Source of the DNA: Pyropia yezoensis
Lineage: Eukaryota > Rhodophyta > Bangiophyceae > Bangiales > Bangiaceae
Length of the DNA stretch: 64,000 bases
Direction of reading: 5' to 3'
NCBI GenBank assembly: GCA_009829735.1
Contig: CM020620.1
Span: 23,472,020 to 23,536,019, forward strand
The notes under the pieces: model-generated
Database searches by the model: none
The model's input: only the letters and a program-made list of their open reading frames with translations
Told to the model about the DNA's origin: nothing
In this document: in pieces, positions 9,953-21,800 of the stretch
How the letters are laid out: the number at the start of each line of letters is the position of its first letter
Position numbering within the stretch: the stretch's first letter is position 1
Translations under genes and position numbers: made by a program

Positions 9953-11462
9953 GGACCTGCCGGTGTTGGGAATTGGCCCTTTGCTGGTCGTTCACCCACC
10001 GGTGGCGCTGCCCCCGTCAACTGGTCCCCGCCCCACTCCCCCCCCTCCGGCGCGCCCTCCCGCAGGGTGTGGTGTGCCTGGCGTACGAGGTGGGCGCCTC
10101 ATTTTCGTACCTACGTGCGTGGGCACTTGGCTTGTGCCACAGAATGGGCTGTGCCACAGGAGGGGAGAAGGCGAGGTGCCGTTGGCAGCTGTGAGGTACC
10201 AGTACTTTTGGTACCATGGGGTGGGGTGAGCACAGGGGTGGCGCATGCGGTTGAGGGGGTCATATTTTTGGGGGGAAAAGGCGAGACGCACACACCACAC
10301 TGGGTCCTTCCGAGCCATGGCCAAGGCAGGGACATCGCGTGCCCAAACGTGCACGGTCAAGGGGGTTGTTGCCTTCAGCTGCGGCAGAGGGTGGCGGGGC
10401 AGAGCGCCGCCAGGACGCCGGTAGCAGCGGGCGCGCGGCGCGACGGGGGGGCGCGGGGCGGCGCTGGGGGGGTGGCGGCTCGCGGCCCCCCGCCTGCGCG
10501 GGCGCTCCCGCCGGTGGTCCTGCAATCGTGTGCGACGGGCGCGCGCCCATCCTGTGACGGTGGCCGCCTGCCTTGGCGCGCGCGTGAGGCGAACCGCCCC
10601 TCGCGGCTGAAGCGGAAACAGAAGCGGAGACAGTCGCGGGGGAAACGCGGGTATGAGCGGGGGGGGGGGGGGGGTATCCCAGGGGGGGGGCTGGGGAGGG
10701 AGGGCGGGGAACGCTGGGCAGGGGGGTTTGGTGGACGCGGGGCAAGCGGCGGGAGTTACCCTCTCCCATGGCCATTCCCCGAGCGCTGCCTTAGGTTGTT
10801 TGCCCTGCCTCGTTTCCTACTGTATGTATGTACTGTACGTCTGCACCGCCGGTCACACCCCCATCCCTCTCCCCGCCCTTTGCTATCCGCTGCGCGCGAT
10901 GGATCCGAGGTTCCCGGGGACCTCCCTCCCCCTAAAGCGTGCCAGTCACTGGCAATCAATCATCCGTCCCTCTCCCACGCATGCACGCCCTTACCTTCAT
11001 GGACCACCCGCTGCTCTTCCCCGCCCCCACCGTCTTCCGCTCCTCGACCCCGACCACAGCACCCGCCCGTGTGCGGGGGCGGTTATCCCATCCCGCCCGC
11101 ACCGGCACGCCACGCCTGCCCTGCCAACCTCCCACCCCACCGCATCACGGCGGGCGTCCACAGCGGTGGACAGTCTGGAGACTGCCACCGACAGCGGCAG
11201 CGGCGCATCAATCGCGCTGCCGTCCCTGCCGTGGCAGCCGGTCCGCCCGACACGCCCCCTCCCGCCGGTTGTCAAATTCCCCGCCACGGCCCACCCGCCA
11301 CACGAACAGAACAACCAGCACCACTTTTTCTGTGAGGACGTAGCCCTTGACGTCATGGTCGTCATAGGCGAGAAGCAGAGAGGAAAAATGAACCTCCCAG
11401 CTCGTGGTGGTGCAGAGGGCAAGAATGGAAAACGAAAAGCCTGTGGCAAGATTGGATACGGC
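9953..11462. other. No gene supported; GC-rich with G and C runs
   Basis: Open frames occur on both strands but consist of Gly/Arg/Pro/Ala strings without domain motifs, and they overlap one another. A 12-bp G run lies near 10660. I see no RNA gene or transposon end here. Confidence 0.5.
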
Positions 11463-11644
11463 GTCATCAGCACCGACATCCGCCCGTCCTCAGCACCAGC
11501 CGTCTGTCATCAGCACCAACCGCAGGTCATCAGCACCGACATCCGGCCGTCATCAGCACCAACCGCATGTCATCAGCACCAACCGCCCGTCATCAGCACG
11601 GACATCCGCCCGTCATCAGCACCAACCGCATGTATTCAGCACCG
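11463..11644 (+). repeat. Higher-order minisatellite, 63-bp period (23+20+20)
   Basis: Units starting GTCATCAGCACC alternate in length 23, 20, 20 nt; this triplet repeats nearly three times (11463, 11526, 11589). The 23-mers carry 'GACATCCG', the 20-mers 'AACCGC'. The 63-nt period is divisible by three, so one frame reads a 21-residue repeat containing 'STDIRPSSAP' and 'CHQHQP'. I cannot show that it is translated. Confidence 0.9.
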
Positions 11645-11708
11645 AATCAGCGCGTCGCCCCTCCGCAACAATCCACGGCAGCCACCCCCCCCCCGCGCAG
11701 TGATGGTT

Positions 11709-12310
11709 AAAGGGAGGTTCTGAAAAAAGGCCCTAAATCGGGTTTGCGGGTTGCGGATGCGATTGCGGACCCCCTCTCACGGTACCGTCCGCCCCAGCAT
11801 TCTCTATTTTTTTTTGCGTACCTACTGTGGCCGTTACGTCGGCCGACGTACGCGCTGCATACGACCATCTCGTGAAGCACCATGCGCTGTGCTACAAGAG
11901 CATATTACGCGGAGGGCGTATGTCTCCCGACCATCACCGTCGTGTGCGCCCCAGAGCAGCTGTCAAAACAGACCCACAGAATATGGTGGAAACAAGACAC
12001 CCACTGTGGAAGGGGCCTAAAAACGCGCACTTCTCAGATGGAGGTGCTGGACGTAAAAGAGTGCTGGTTGGCTGATAGTCGCCCAGCCATCAAGACCAGA
12101 CCGCGTGCTGAGTTTTTATAGGTTGATCCTCGCCAAGTCGTCACCCGGAGCCTTCCCGCAAACGTGTGCCCCGCAAATTTTTGCATAGGGTCCACAGCAT
12201 TTGCGCAAAAACCGAGAGAAGACGGCGTGACACGGCCATCCGCAAACCGTCTGTGGATTTGCCTGCGGGTCCATAAACTGGTCAAAACAGGCTTTCCTGA
12301 ACCTCCCTTT
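11709..12310. repeat. Possible 602-bp inverted-repeat element (MITE-like)
   Basis: AAAGGGAGGTTC at 11709-11720 is matched by its exact reverse complement at 12299-12310, with weaker similarity continuing inward (TGAAAAAAGGCC versus AGGAAAGCC). The interior has no coding potential that I recognise. No target duplication is evident at the two ends, so this may be chance or a decayed element. Confidence 0.3.
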
Positions 12311-12659
12311 GAGCACCACTGCGCCGCCTCCAGGGGCCACGGCGGTTGCCATCAGCAACCACGACGCAGGGGGGGGCGGTACGGCCGCCGCACCGCCGGT
12401 GGCCCACGCCAAAGGCACGGCGGGAAAAGAAGCCGCGCCGTCCCAGCCTGGCGCTACGGTGGGTGGTTGGACTCGGCCAAGAGCACGCCCAAATTTAGTT
12501 AAGGTGTGCAGCCTGGGTTTCTTCACGCCAGCCTTTTCAAAGAAACGTGCAGCCCTGTGGGTGGCATGACCCCAATTTTCACCGCACGCCACAGAGCAGG
12601 GTTATTACGGGGTTCAATGAATTCGTTTTAATTTCAGTAATGTATAATTTAATGAATAC

Positions 12660-14782
12660 ATTAATGAAGGGGCCCGAGAGACCGACCATTCATTGAATGT
12701 ATATTTATGTGATCACTTGTACTGAGAAACATGGACAACTTGAACGTGGATCGTAGTTGTTCAGGGTGGGTCTCCACACGCTCGCGGAGGCCTACCTCTC
12801 CCCGTGCACTGCCATCTGCGAGTGCCCCTCCGTCGAGACCGCGCGAGGGCCCTGCCAAGGGGCAGTGCCGGCGCCCCCCCCCCCTCCTGCGGGGTCGCGG
12901 GGTTGCCCCCCCCCCCATTGCAGCGTCGTGGCGGCATCGACATCGAAGGCCCCTCCCCGCCCCCCCCCCCACAGTCCTGGCTAGCGGCGGCGGCCGTGGT
13001 GATGGCCCCACCGGTACCAGCGCGGCGCTCGCGGCGGTGTTGGCCACCCGCGGCGGCGGGCAGCCCGTTGCCCCCGCTGCGGCGTCCAACGTGATGACGC
13101 TCGCGGCGTTGGCCGCCACAACCACCGCCCTGTCGACGGTGGCGGCGACAACGTTGGCGCTGGCGCCGGCTATCGCGGCGGCCGCTACCGCCGCCGCGTC
13201 TGCGTTGGCGGCGAGGGTGGTGAGGTGATGACGCCGCCGTTGCCGAGGCGGCGGGCGGAGGCGGGGGGGCCGGTGAGGGAGGTCCGGGGGGTAGTGCGCT
13301 GCCGTCGCTCCCGGCGCCGGCGCCGGCGCCGCCGCCACCAACGCGGCACCCGCCGCGGCCGCCGCCGTTGTTGTCGCCTCTGGAGGGGGGCGAAGAGGGC
13401 CCCACGACGTTGGCCAGTGGCGGCGGCGACGGCGGCGGCGGGCACGATCGGGATGGAGACGGCAGCTGCGGAGGTGGCGATGGTGTCCTGCCGTGGCGCT
13501 CGCCGCCCGCAGCAAGGGCGTCTGTGGGCGCCCATGGCAACGGTGGCGGTGGCCTCACTTGCGGCCAAGATGTCGGCGGTGGCGACGTCGGCGAGCGTCC
13601 TCGTCGGTGTTGCCGGTCGATGCCAACGTCGACGGCAGAGGCAAGTGTGGACGCATGTCCGAAGCGGGGGGCGGGGGGAGTTCCGGGAGCTGTCGTCGGA
13701 GCGAGGGTGCGGGCGGGTATGGCTGCGGTGAGGTGGGCGGGAAGAGCATGTCCGCAGGGCCCTCGTGGTGGTGGGCGGGGGGGTACGTGGGTGCAGGGAT
13801 GGAGGAGGGAAATTGGGGTGAGGTGGATGCTTGCGGTGGAGGGGGGCATTGGGGTCGGTGGGGTATCGCGGGAAGGGACGTGTGTTGGGGGGGGTCGTTG
13901 ACGGCGCCCCCACCGCCTCCGTTCTAATCACCAAGTCTTCTTTGCACAGTTGTGGTGGGGGTGATGGGCGAGTCTTGTGGCGGGCTCGTTGCTCTTCGTT
14001 CGGTGTTCAGGAGGCGGCGGCGAAGGCGGCCGTGGGCTTCTGAAAGATCGGGGAAGCACCGGTTGTGGCGGTGTCGTCGCTGTGGTTGATGTCGTGGTGC
14101 TGTCGGCATAGCCGACCCCGGTCAACACAGTGGCGGCGACAGCAGGGTGAGCTTGACTGTGGCGGCGATTGTACCGGTGGGGTGCTGGAGAGCAGCGTCA
14201 GCGGTTGTAGCTGGTGGCGGAGATGGCGGTTGTTGTTGCGCGCCTGGTGTTCAGGAGGGGAGGGATCGACGGCACCGCAGGTGCCGCCAGTAGGGCGGGA
14301 CCATCTGTGCGAGGCCATCACCTCCGCGTCGACGCAGCGGTTGGCCGCCGGTGCTATGCGTGGGTGGGAGGTCATGGATGGGTTGTGATGGTGCGGGGGG
14401 GGCGGGGGGGCAGCGAGTGGGGGGGGGGAGGAGGTGCGGTCGAGGGGAAGGGGTGCGACTAGCCGACGCGGTGCTGGTGCTAGCGTCTATGTGCCAGACG
14501 CGGGCGGGGGTGGGTGCGCTCGTTGTGGGAGAGCCAGAGTCAAAGAACTGCTTGACTGGAACTGCTGTCGTCAACCGCCGACGGCGCGTGAAGGAGAGAC
14601 CGGGGGTCGGCGGGAACGGGGCGGGGGGGAGGGACTCTGCCGGCTGCGAGTCAGCGCCGTACCACGACATTGACTCTTGCACCCTTAACGGAAACCTCTT
14701 GGAAAACTAGCGCGAGCTGAACGGGCAGTCGTTTTATCGTCAAGAAATATTCTCCTCGTACCGGTATCACAAAGAATTCACT
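12660..14782. other. Interior of the hAT element, GC-rich, no gene supported
   Basis: About 2.1 kb between the left terminus and the 3' end of the transposase. Long open frames overlap on both strands, all rich in Ala, Arg, Pro and Gly and without a family motif. It may be cargo or captured sequence: it is far more GC-rich than the element's ends. I do not call a gene. Confidence 0.45.
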
Positions 14783-15632
14783 TCAGTCACCTTGAGCAGG
14801 GACTCCTTCGCCATCCTCACCCGCTCTCTCAGCCTCATCATCCCCCGCATCATCCCCCACATCCAAGGCCACAGACTGCAAAAGTCCTAGCTCTTCCTCC
14901 CCTAAAGCGACCTCGCCCATCAGGTTGAGATTGGTGTGGACGAACATAAGCTTGGAAACCCTGTCGTGGGTCAGCCGGTTGCGGATAAGAGAGTGGATTG
15001 ACTTCTGCAGGGAGAAGGAGCGTTCGACGTCGCATGAAGAGGGTGACATGCCTGCCAGAGCCTTCCCAATCTCGCGTAGTCCAGGTGTCGAGCCCCCGTA
15101 CAGCGACCACCACCCCCAGAGGTCCCATTCTGAGTTTCTCAGCGACTCGACATTCACAGTAGCCCCAGGCTTACGCGCGGCGTCTGCCCCGTTCATTAAG
15201 GAGCCAGATAGGGCGGTATAGGTGGTGACTTCGTCGCGCAGCGCCCGCACGCGCTCTTCATCCGAGAGTTGCTGGAGCTGACCGGAAGAGAACACGAGTG
15301 GGGAGAGAAGGAAGCACATGCTGATCGCTCTAAAAGAGCGCTCAACCACCGAGGCGACGTCGGTCGCCTGTGGGTCGAATCCTCTGGGGACCAGAGTGGC
15401 TGCCAGGTAGTGCACATCAGAGAGAAGCTGCACACGCACGCTGCAGTCGACCGGTCCAGAGACTCGCTTGTCCTTGGCGGCACGAATATGAGAGAAAACT
15501 GCGGACGAGGCCGTTGCGGCCAGTCCAGAGGTGCGAAGGGTCTCTTCTAGACTGTCCATCTCGTCCTGCAGCTGGAGGGTGGCGGGGAGCACAAGGGACA
15601 GCCGCGCGCTCTGGCCGTCAAAGACCCGCACG
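14783..15632 (-). pseudogene. hAT transposase, C-terminal part (dimerisation domain)
   Basis: The minus-strand frame continues the transposase beyond the nested Tc1-like insertion. It contains the hAT C-terminal dimerisation region: 'SPSSCDVERSFSLQ' followed by 'RNRL' and 'KLMFVHTNLNL', with conserved 'W' residues upstream ('NSEWDLWGWW'). It ends at a stop at 14783-14785 after an acidic tail. Without the insertion, reading through the TA target would join this frame in phase with the part at 16968-18481. Confidence 0.88.
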
Positions 15633-15634
15633 GA

Positions 15635-16965
15635 CAGTCGGTACCCAATTTTTGTCCGTACGCTTCTGAGAGAATGTTGAGATGCCAGATCCGGCGTGAA
15701 GATGAGTCATCTGAAGCGAGATCGCCGCATTCCGCGCGTGACCGCGCCCAAGTGCTACGGCACGGCTCATATAGATCAGCGCCCAGGACCTAACCGAGGT
15801 AGGCAGGCGCCATGGCGGGCTCACCACGTCGCCCCCTGTCCGACGGCGAGCGCGCTGCCATTATGGCCCTCCTGCAACAGGGCAAGTCCCTGCTGGCTAT
15901 CGGTACGGCTTTGGGCCGCTCGAAGAGCACCGTCGCCTACGCGGCTATGGCCATGCGCGCGGCGGCAGCCCGCGCCGTGGTGGACAAGCGCGGCCGTCCC
16001 AAGGTGTTGTCGGACCGTGAGCTTCGTGGCATCAAACGGTCGATGGACGAGAGCGGATCTACCTCTGTGGCCGCCCTGACGGAGATGGTGAACAACACGC
16101 GCTCCCAGGCATCGGGCGGGCCCAGAGAGGGCGCAGTGTCACCCTCCACTGTCCGTAGGGCCGTCCGGGCCCTGGGGTTCCACTCTCGGACGGCCGCCAA
16201 GAAACCCTTCCTGTCGGAGAAGAACGTCTCCAAGCGCCTGGTGTGGGCGACAGCGCTCCGGGGCTGGACGGCTGAGTGGGCCTCCGTGATATTCACCGAC
16301 GAGAGCTCGTTCGTGGTGCGAGACGCCAGCTCGTCGTGCGTGTGGCGCCGCAACGGCGAGCGGTACGCCCCGCATCGCCTGCGCCCCACCTTCAAGAGCG
16401 GGCGTCAGACGGTGATGGTATGGGGGGGGTTTTCGGCGCGCGGCCGGACGCCTCTGGTGCGCGTGGAAGGTTCCATGAATGCGGCCAAGTACTCCGGCGA
16501 GCTGGAGGACTACGTCATGCACCAGATTTGTGCGGACTACGGCACCCCGGACGCTGCGTGGCTGCAAGAGGACTTAGCACCCTGCCACGCGGCCAAGGCG
16601 TCGAAGGAGGTCAAGGCCCAGCTTGGGCTGCGGGTTCTTCCTTGGGTCGGGCAGAGCCCCGACCTCAACCCCATCGAGAACGCTTGGGCCGAGCTGGAGA
16701 GGCGCCTGCGAAAGCGCCGCACAGTTCCCAAGAACAAGGACGAGCTGTTTGGGGCCCTCTGCCAAGAGTGGGACGCCATCCCACATAGCTTTTTTAAGGC
16801 CCAGGTCGAGTCGATGCCCCGTCGTGTGCGCGATGTCATCGCCGTTCAGGGCGCCAGCACCAGGTATTGATGGGCCCAGTGCGTGGAATCGAGGGCTTGC
16901 TTACTGTCAAATCGCTCCGTACGAATCTCGTTATTGGCCGTACGGATAAAATTGGGTACCGACTG
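15635..16965 (+). mobile_element. Complete Tc1-like transposon inserted in the hAT transposase gene
   Basis: A 1,331-bp element. The left TIR CAGTCGGTACCCAATTTT (15635-) and the reversed right TIR (ending 16965) match over ~27 bp, continuing as TCCGTACG after a 1-2 base difference. The right flank is TA (16966-16967); the left flank is GA (15633-15634), which I read as a mutated TA. It carries one intact transposase and nothing else. It is younger than the hAT element it interrupts. Confidence 0.92.
15812..16870 (+). CDS. Tc1-like transposase, full length (DD34E)
   Basis: 352 residues from ATG 15812 to TGA 16870 with no break. Residues ~1-125 form the paired helix-turn-helix DNA-binding region: an 'LSDGERAAIMALLQQGKS' helix, 'RSKSTVAYA', the GRPxxL-type linker 'RGRPKVLSDREL' and a second HTH 'SPSTVRRAVRALGF'. 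The catalytic domain has Asp in 'FTDESSF', Asp in 'QEDLAPCH' and Glu in 'SPDLNPIENAW' with exactly 34 residues between the last two. 'VMVWGGFSARGRTPL' is the usual core strand. The enzyme would cut at the flanking TIRs and integrate at TA. TIRs, gene and catalytic residues are all present, so the copy may be competent. Confidence 0.93.
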   Translation: MAGSPRRPLSDGERAAIMALLQQGKSLLAIGTALGRSKSTVAYAAMAMRAAAARAVVDKRGRPKVLSDRELRGIKRSMDESGSTSVAALTEMVNNTRSQASGGPREGAVSPSTVRRAVRALGFHSRTAAKKPFLSEKNVSKRLVWATALRGWTAEWASVIFTDESSFVVRDASSSCVWRRNGERYAPHRLRPTFKSGRQTVMVWGGFSARGRTPLVRVEGSMNAAKYSGELEDYVMHQICADYGTPDAAWLQEDLAPCHAAKASKEVKAQLGLRVLPWVGQSPDLNPIENAWAELERRLRKRRTVPKNKDELFGALCQEWDAIPHSFFKAQVESMPRRVRDVIAVQGASTRY

Positions 16966-16967
16966 TA

Positions 16968-18481
16968 CACAGCCACTGGATCTAGGATGCGGCACGCTGC
17001 CGCCCAGTCGCGCGCGTCGCTGGCCGATTCCGCCACGCGGAGAAAGGTTGCCTGCGCATCCCGCGCGGTCTGGTCCCGGGGTTTGACCAGCCGTCGCACC
17101 TCGGTCCCATCGTTTCGCTCCAGAAGATTTCGAAGCGCCGGCCGATTGCGGACACATGCCCAAAGCAAATCTCTGTTGTACAGGAGTCTGGTGGCACAGG
17201 GGGAAACGTAAGCCACAGCTGTTCGCTTCTCATGCGCAGCACCCTCGTACAGAGTGCGGTTGTGGATGTCCTTTTCCCGAGAGTATGCAGCCAGCAAGCG
17301 TTGGTGATTGCGGACGTACTGCGACACTGTTGTCGCCGTCTGGATAGCGCCTCGCACCCACGGAATCTTACTTAGGTCACCAAGCGGCAGGTTGGCCACG
17401 TGCGCTTGGTCGTTCAGTGATACCAAACCTGGATTCTCTTCCGTGACGAGCCGCCGCATCTCCAGGCATGAGGCAGTGTTGTCCGAGCCGACAGCATTAA
17501 ATATCTCCAATCCACCGTAGACTTGCAGCTTCCGCTGCAGCAGCAGCGCCTGCCCCTCTGCGTCTTGGCAGTCGCCGCCACAGTACACAGAGTCGGTAAC
17601 ACGGGTGTGCCCCCCACGATGGCCATCAGGTTGACGATGTGATCACGTCGGACGTTCTCCCAGGCGTCCAGCACAAGCACAGCCTCACGCCGCGAGCACC
17701 ATTGGGATAACATCTGGAGCACACGCGCCCTGATCTCCTCGAAGAGCCTGTCAAGCTGTGGTCCAGCCATTTTCTGCCGGGTTGGAGCCAGCTTTCGGGC
17801 GACATACGCCGGTCGAACGAGCTTCAACAGTGAAATGAAAGTGGCGCTTTCCACAGACCGAAACGAAATGCGGCAAGCCACGAAGAAGCGTAGAATCGCT
17901 GCGTCAATGGCGGCGCCCTGGTCTGGAGTAACGCGGTCGAGGAAGTTGAGCATGCCTGACGATGAAACGTTGACTGTAACAGTAGTTGCGGATGGGCCAC
18001 TTGCTCCACTGCCGGACGCCATGGTCGGACCGCCGGACGCCGCCACCATCGATGGAGGCCGACCAATAAGCCGGTCAATAGGACGTAGCATTGTCTTTTG
18101 CAGAATAGTGCTTGAGCCCCAGGACACTTGCCGCACCGTGAGCGGACTCCTGCTGCAGTTGTAGAGATGCCTCGCCAGCAGGGTCCCATTCAGCTGCTTG
18201 TCATTCACCAGCTTGCTACAATGGCGACACACGGCGCCGACGTCAGGCAGCAAATTAAATTCCGACCTCATGTCACTCACCCTACGGCCCGAGACAATGC
18301 TGGGACGCGTGGATGGGAGCGCTGAGCCTCCAGCACCGTCTTCCTCAGCCTCTCTGACTCGCCCCGTAGCACCATCTCCAGCCGCAGCCATCGCCGACGT
18401 GTCAATCAAAACGCTCCCCCTGAACACGTTAGAATCTCGTGCGCCGGCGCCGACCGCAGGAGCTGTGCGAGAGCCCATCAT
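16968..18481 (-). pseudogene. hAT transposase, N-terminal and central part
   Basis: Begins at ATG 18481 (two Met in a row) on the minus strand. A BED-type zinc-finger-like motif 'CRHCSKLVNDKQLNG...HLYNC' lies near residue 90. A DUF659-like region follows ('FFVACRISFRSVESATF', 'LDAWENVRRDHIVNLMAIV'), then 'GSDNTASCLEMRRL' and 'DQAHVANLPLGDLSKIPWV', the segment around the second catalytic Asp of hAT enzymes. A one-base deletion near 17600 breaks the frame between the two blocks, and the gene is interrupted at 16965 by the Tc1-like element. It is therefore doubly inactivated. Confidence 0.88.
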
Positions 18482-18805
18482 GCGTCACCACATGAAGCGA
18501 TGCGCACAGTAGGCGCACGTGCCAAGGAGACCGCGCGGGGCTTTCCGGGGCAAGGGAGGGCCGGGTCGCAACAGTGCTTTACAGGCACGCAGCTTAGCTC
18601 ACCTACGGGGTTCATCGGAGCACGCTGGCCGACGCCGTGAACAGCAATCAGCGACCAACCAGCACCCCTCAACACGACTTGCTAGTGTATTTACCTAAAC
18701 CAATAAATGAGTTAATACTGAAAATGACAAATGAAGGCAATTAATTAATACATTAATGAACGCCGCGACAAAAAATGATTCATTTTTAATAACCCTGCCA
18801 GAGAG

Positions 18806-21800
18806 GCCGTGAGGGACGGTCGGGCGCAGCCCCGGTGACGCGGCCACCCGGATCGTGCGCATGAATGTGTCCCCGCGATTGAATCTACCCCACCCCTTGC
18901 ACGACATTTCCACCCCTCCCCCCCCTCCTCCCGTCGCCTTGACGCCTCCCCCTCCAACCCCCCCCCCCGCCGGGGTCTGAAGGTGACAGCGCTTCCCCCA
19001 TCAATAACTCCATTCCTGTCGCTGTTACCCCGGGCATTCTCAGACATCTCTGAGATGCCCCGGGGAAGCGTCTGTAGGTGTACTATGAGGGTCAAAAAGT
19101 CTCCGAGATGCAGAGGACGGTGCATCCGCCACAGATGGTAGAGTCACAGTCATGGGGGGACCGCACCTCCCCCGAGACGTGAAAAGACGCTCCCTGCGCC
19201 AGGCCCATTCCTGCGAGACCTCGCCAACCCCGGGTGTGACGGGTAGTGAGCCTTTCGGGGGTGCGACGGGCGAGGGTGGGGGCCTTTGCGTGCTGTGCGA
19301 GGGAATGAGGTGGGGTGGGTGGCACTTTACCAAGGTGTGGTGTTTCGTTCCGGCAGCCGTTCTTTGAGGAACGGTTGACTCTCCACTAGGCATTCTTTTC
19401 CATGCTTTTCTAATCTCACCTGCCTCACACGGCCGCGACAACGGGTGCAGGAGAACACGTGTACATTCTTCAACGTCCTGTGGCCCAACGTAAGAAAAAC
19501 ACCTGACACCTCGCTCTTGAGCCAATGCGGTGACAGAGTAGCATCTCAGAGCGATCGAATTGACCTTCGTCGGCCACTGAGGAGATGAGGGAGCCCGTGA
19601 AACCCAGACTGCAAAAGAAATGCCCTCTTATACTGCGTCCTGTAAAAAGTGGACGTGCTCGTGTCGTGATCATGTGAAATATCGGCCACTGGACCAATCA
19701 AACCCACACTGCACGACCCGTGCACGTCCACTTTTTGCGGGACGCACAATACCTAGGCGTGAGAGGGGGGAAGTGGGCCTGGCGCGCCGGCACACACGCG
19801 ACAGGCATGCCTGTCTGCCTGCCTGCCTGCCTGCTCGCTGGCGCGGTGGCGGGGGCGTGAGGAGGAAGCGGGGCGGCTCGAGCAGCCGTGTGATTCTTTT
19901 TTTCGTTTTTTTTGCGCAACAGCGGGGTCCACAAAACTAACGGGCTAGACTTGGGCATTTTATTTTCTCCATCGTCAGGCTGTCGTCGGTAGCAGCGCGT
20001 GGTGCGGCGGCCTGGTGGTCGGCCGGGGGAGAAGCCGGCCAAAAGGGAGACGGTGTAGAGAGGAATGAGGAGGGGGCAGCGCCATTCCCTGACGGCCGTC
20101 GCATCACCGCCGCCGCCGCTGCCAGCCGTCGCGGCTTGCGGTCGGTCGGAGCGTGTTCCACCGACGGGCACTCAATAGTGGAAACCGCACGCCGCGGCGG
20201 CGACTGCAGCGGAGACGCCGCGCGGCGGCGGCGGCGGTGGCGGCAGAGGCAGCGGCGGCGGTGGCGGCGGCGGCAGAGGCAGCGGCGGCGGCGGGGGCGG
20301 CGGCGGTGGAGGCGTGCTCCCCCGCCGCCACTGGCGCCACCGCCAGAAAAGGCAGCAGCAACGGAGAAGTACGGGGAGATGAACCCCTTGCGGCGGGCAG
20401 AGCCAACGCACGCCACCTCGTTGGAAGTCAGACTCATCCAGTCACGAGTTCCTCCTCTACGTGTTTTTCGAGGGTGCCGGCGTCCCCTCCGTGGCGCGCA
20501 AGCTACAGGGAGGAAACGCGGCGGCGTCGTAGAGCGCCCCCCCCCGGCTGCACGTCGCGACGCGCCGCGTGGCGGCGATGCGCCCGCCAGGCGGCGCCAC
20601 CCTGCCGGCGGAGACCCCTCTTACAGGTAATGGAAGGGGTGCCGCGGCCGGCGGCGGCTGCCGCCCGGCCGCCGCCGCGGCCGCCGGGCCGCCCGTCGGC
20701 AGCGCCGGCCGACGGGGGCGGGCGGCGGCGGCGCGGCCCACCACGGCCACCTCCACTCCGGCGGGCGGCGGGGCGGCCGCCGCGAGGGCAGGCGTGTGCG
20801 CAGGGCGTCGGCTGTCCGCCCAGCGCGCGGCAGGCGCCCGCGGCAGTAGCGGCCGGCCCGCTCAGCGAGGCGCCGCGGCGACGACTCGCACCGGCTGCCC
20901 CCGGTTTTTGGCGTCCGAGTGCTGGGCCACCGCCGCGTCTGCGACAAAAAACCGCCCTGCGGCGGCCACCGAGGACCGCCGGAGCGAACGCGTGCCCCCC
21001 CCCGCACGCCCACCTGCCCCTCATGCGGCTGGCAACGGTCTTGTGGAACCGCTTTGGCGCGGCCGCCGCTGGGGCAGCGGCGCTCCCTACCCACTGGCGG
21101 CCAACCCCGTGCCGTCGCTGCCCAGCTGCACGCGCCCTCCCACCGCTGTCCATTCCGCGAAGGGCGGCACCAACCGGTGGGGGGCGTTCAAGCGGCGATC
21201 CAGACGCGCCGGGGGGGCCCGCCGCGCCCGCGCGCCGCCGCCACCCCACCGACCCGGCCATGCAGAGCGGGTGGCCGGGCGTGCTGCGGCAGCCCAGGCC
21301 GGCCGGCGGGCCTGCCGCCGTCGCGGCACGCGGCATGTACCTACGGGGCGGTGCGTGCGGGCGGGCGCCGCCGTCGGGCCGCGGCGTTGCTTGTCGACGC
21401 GTCCGCGTGCGCCACGACCCGGCGGCCCGGCGCGGCGGCCGGCCGCCCCGAGCGCCGCCGTTCCCACGCCTTTTCAAAAGGGCGGCGGCGACGAGTGCGG
21501 GGGGGGACTGGCCCAGGAGGGGCGGGCCCGGCATTGGGCTGTCGCGACGGTTCGTTGACGCCGTCCGCCGCGCTCCCACGGCGGCCACCGCCGCCGGCAT
21601 GTCCTGCCAGCTGGCACTGCGGCGGCCGCACGGCGGCGGCGTGCGCGGGGCTGCCCTTCGAGTCGCTGCCGCCTTCTCCCGCCCGCCGCTGCACCCAAAC
21701 GCCGCTGGGGGTGGCGGGCGCCCACGCCGCCGCGAGCGCTCCCAAACGCCGCTGGGGGTGTCCGGCGCCCCCGCCGCCGCGACGGTTGCGGCCGCCGCGG

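Larger units (their letters stand above)
12597..18797 (-). mobile_element. hAT-superfamily DNA transposon with nested Tc1-like element
   Basis: Both termini read CAGGGTTATTA inward (12597- and, reversed, 18797-), a typical hAT-type CAGGG terminus. They are flanked by the 8-bp direct repeats CCACAGAG (12589-12596) and CCAGAGAG (18798-18805), seven of eight bases matching, the size expected for hAT target duplications. Inside is a hAT transposase on the minus strand, close to the right end. The element is 6.2 kb including a 1.33-kb Tc1-like insertion. Subterminal DNA at both ends is AT-rich against the GC-rich surroundings and contains 'AATACATTAATGAA' on both sides. Confidence 0.88.

Noticed and set aside
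11463..11644. CRISPR-like array
   Set aside because: Units are contiguous with no unique spacers, and the genome is eukaryotic; it is a minisatellite.
12661..13934. Ala/Arg-rich ORFs inside the hAT element
   Set aside because: Open in several frames on both strands because of GC-rich triplet periodicity; no family feature and no clear start or splice signal.
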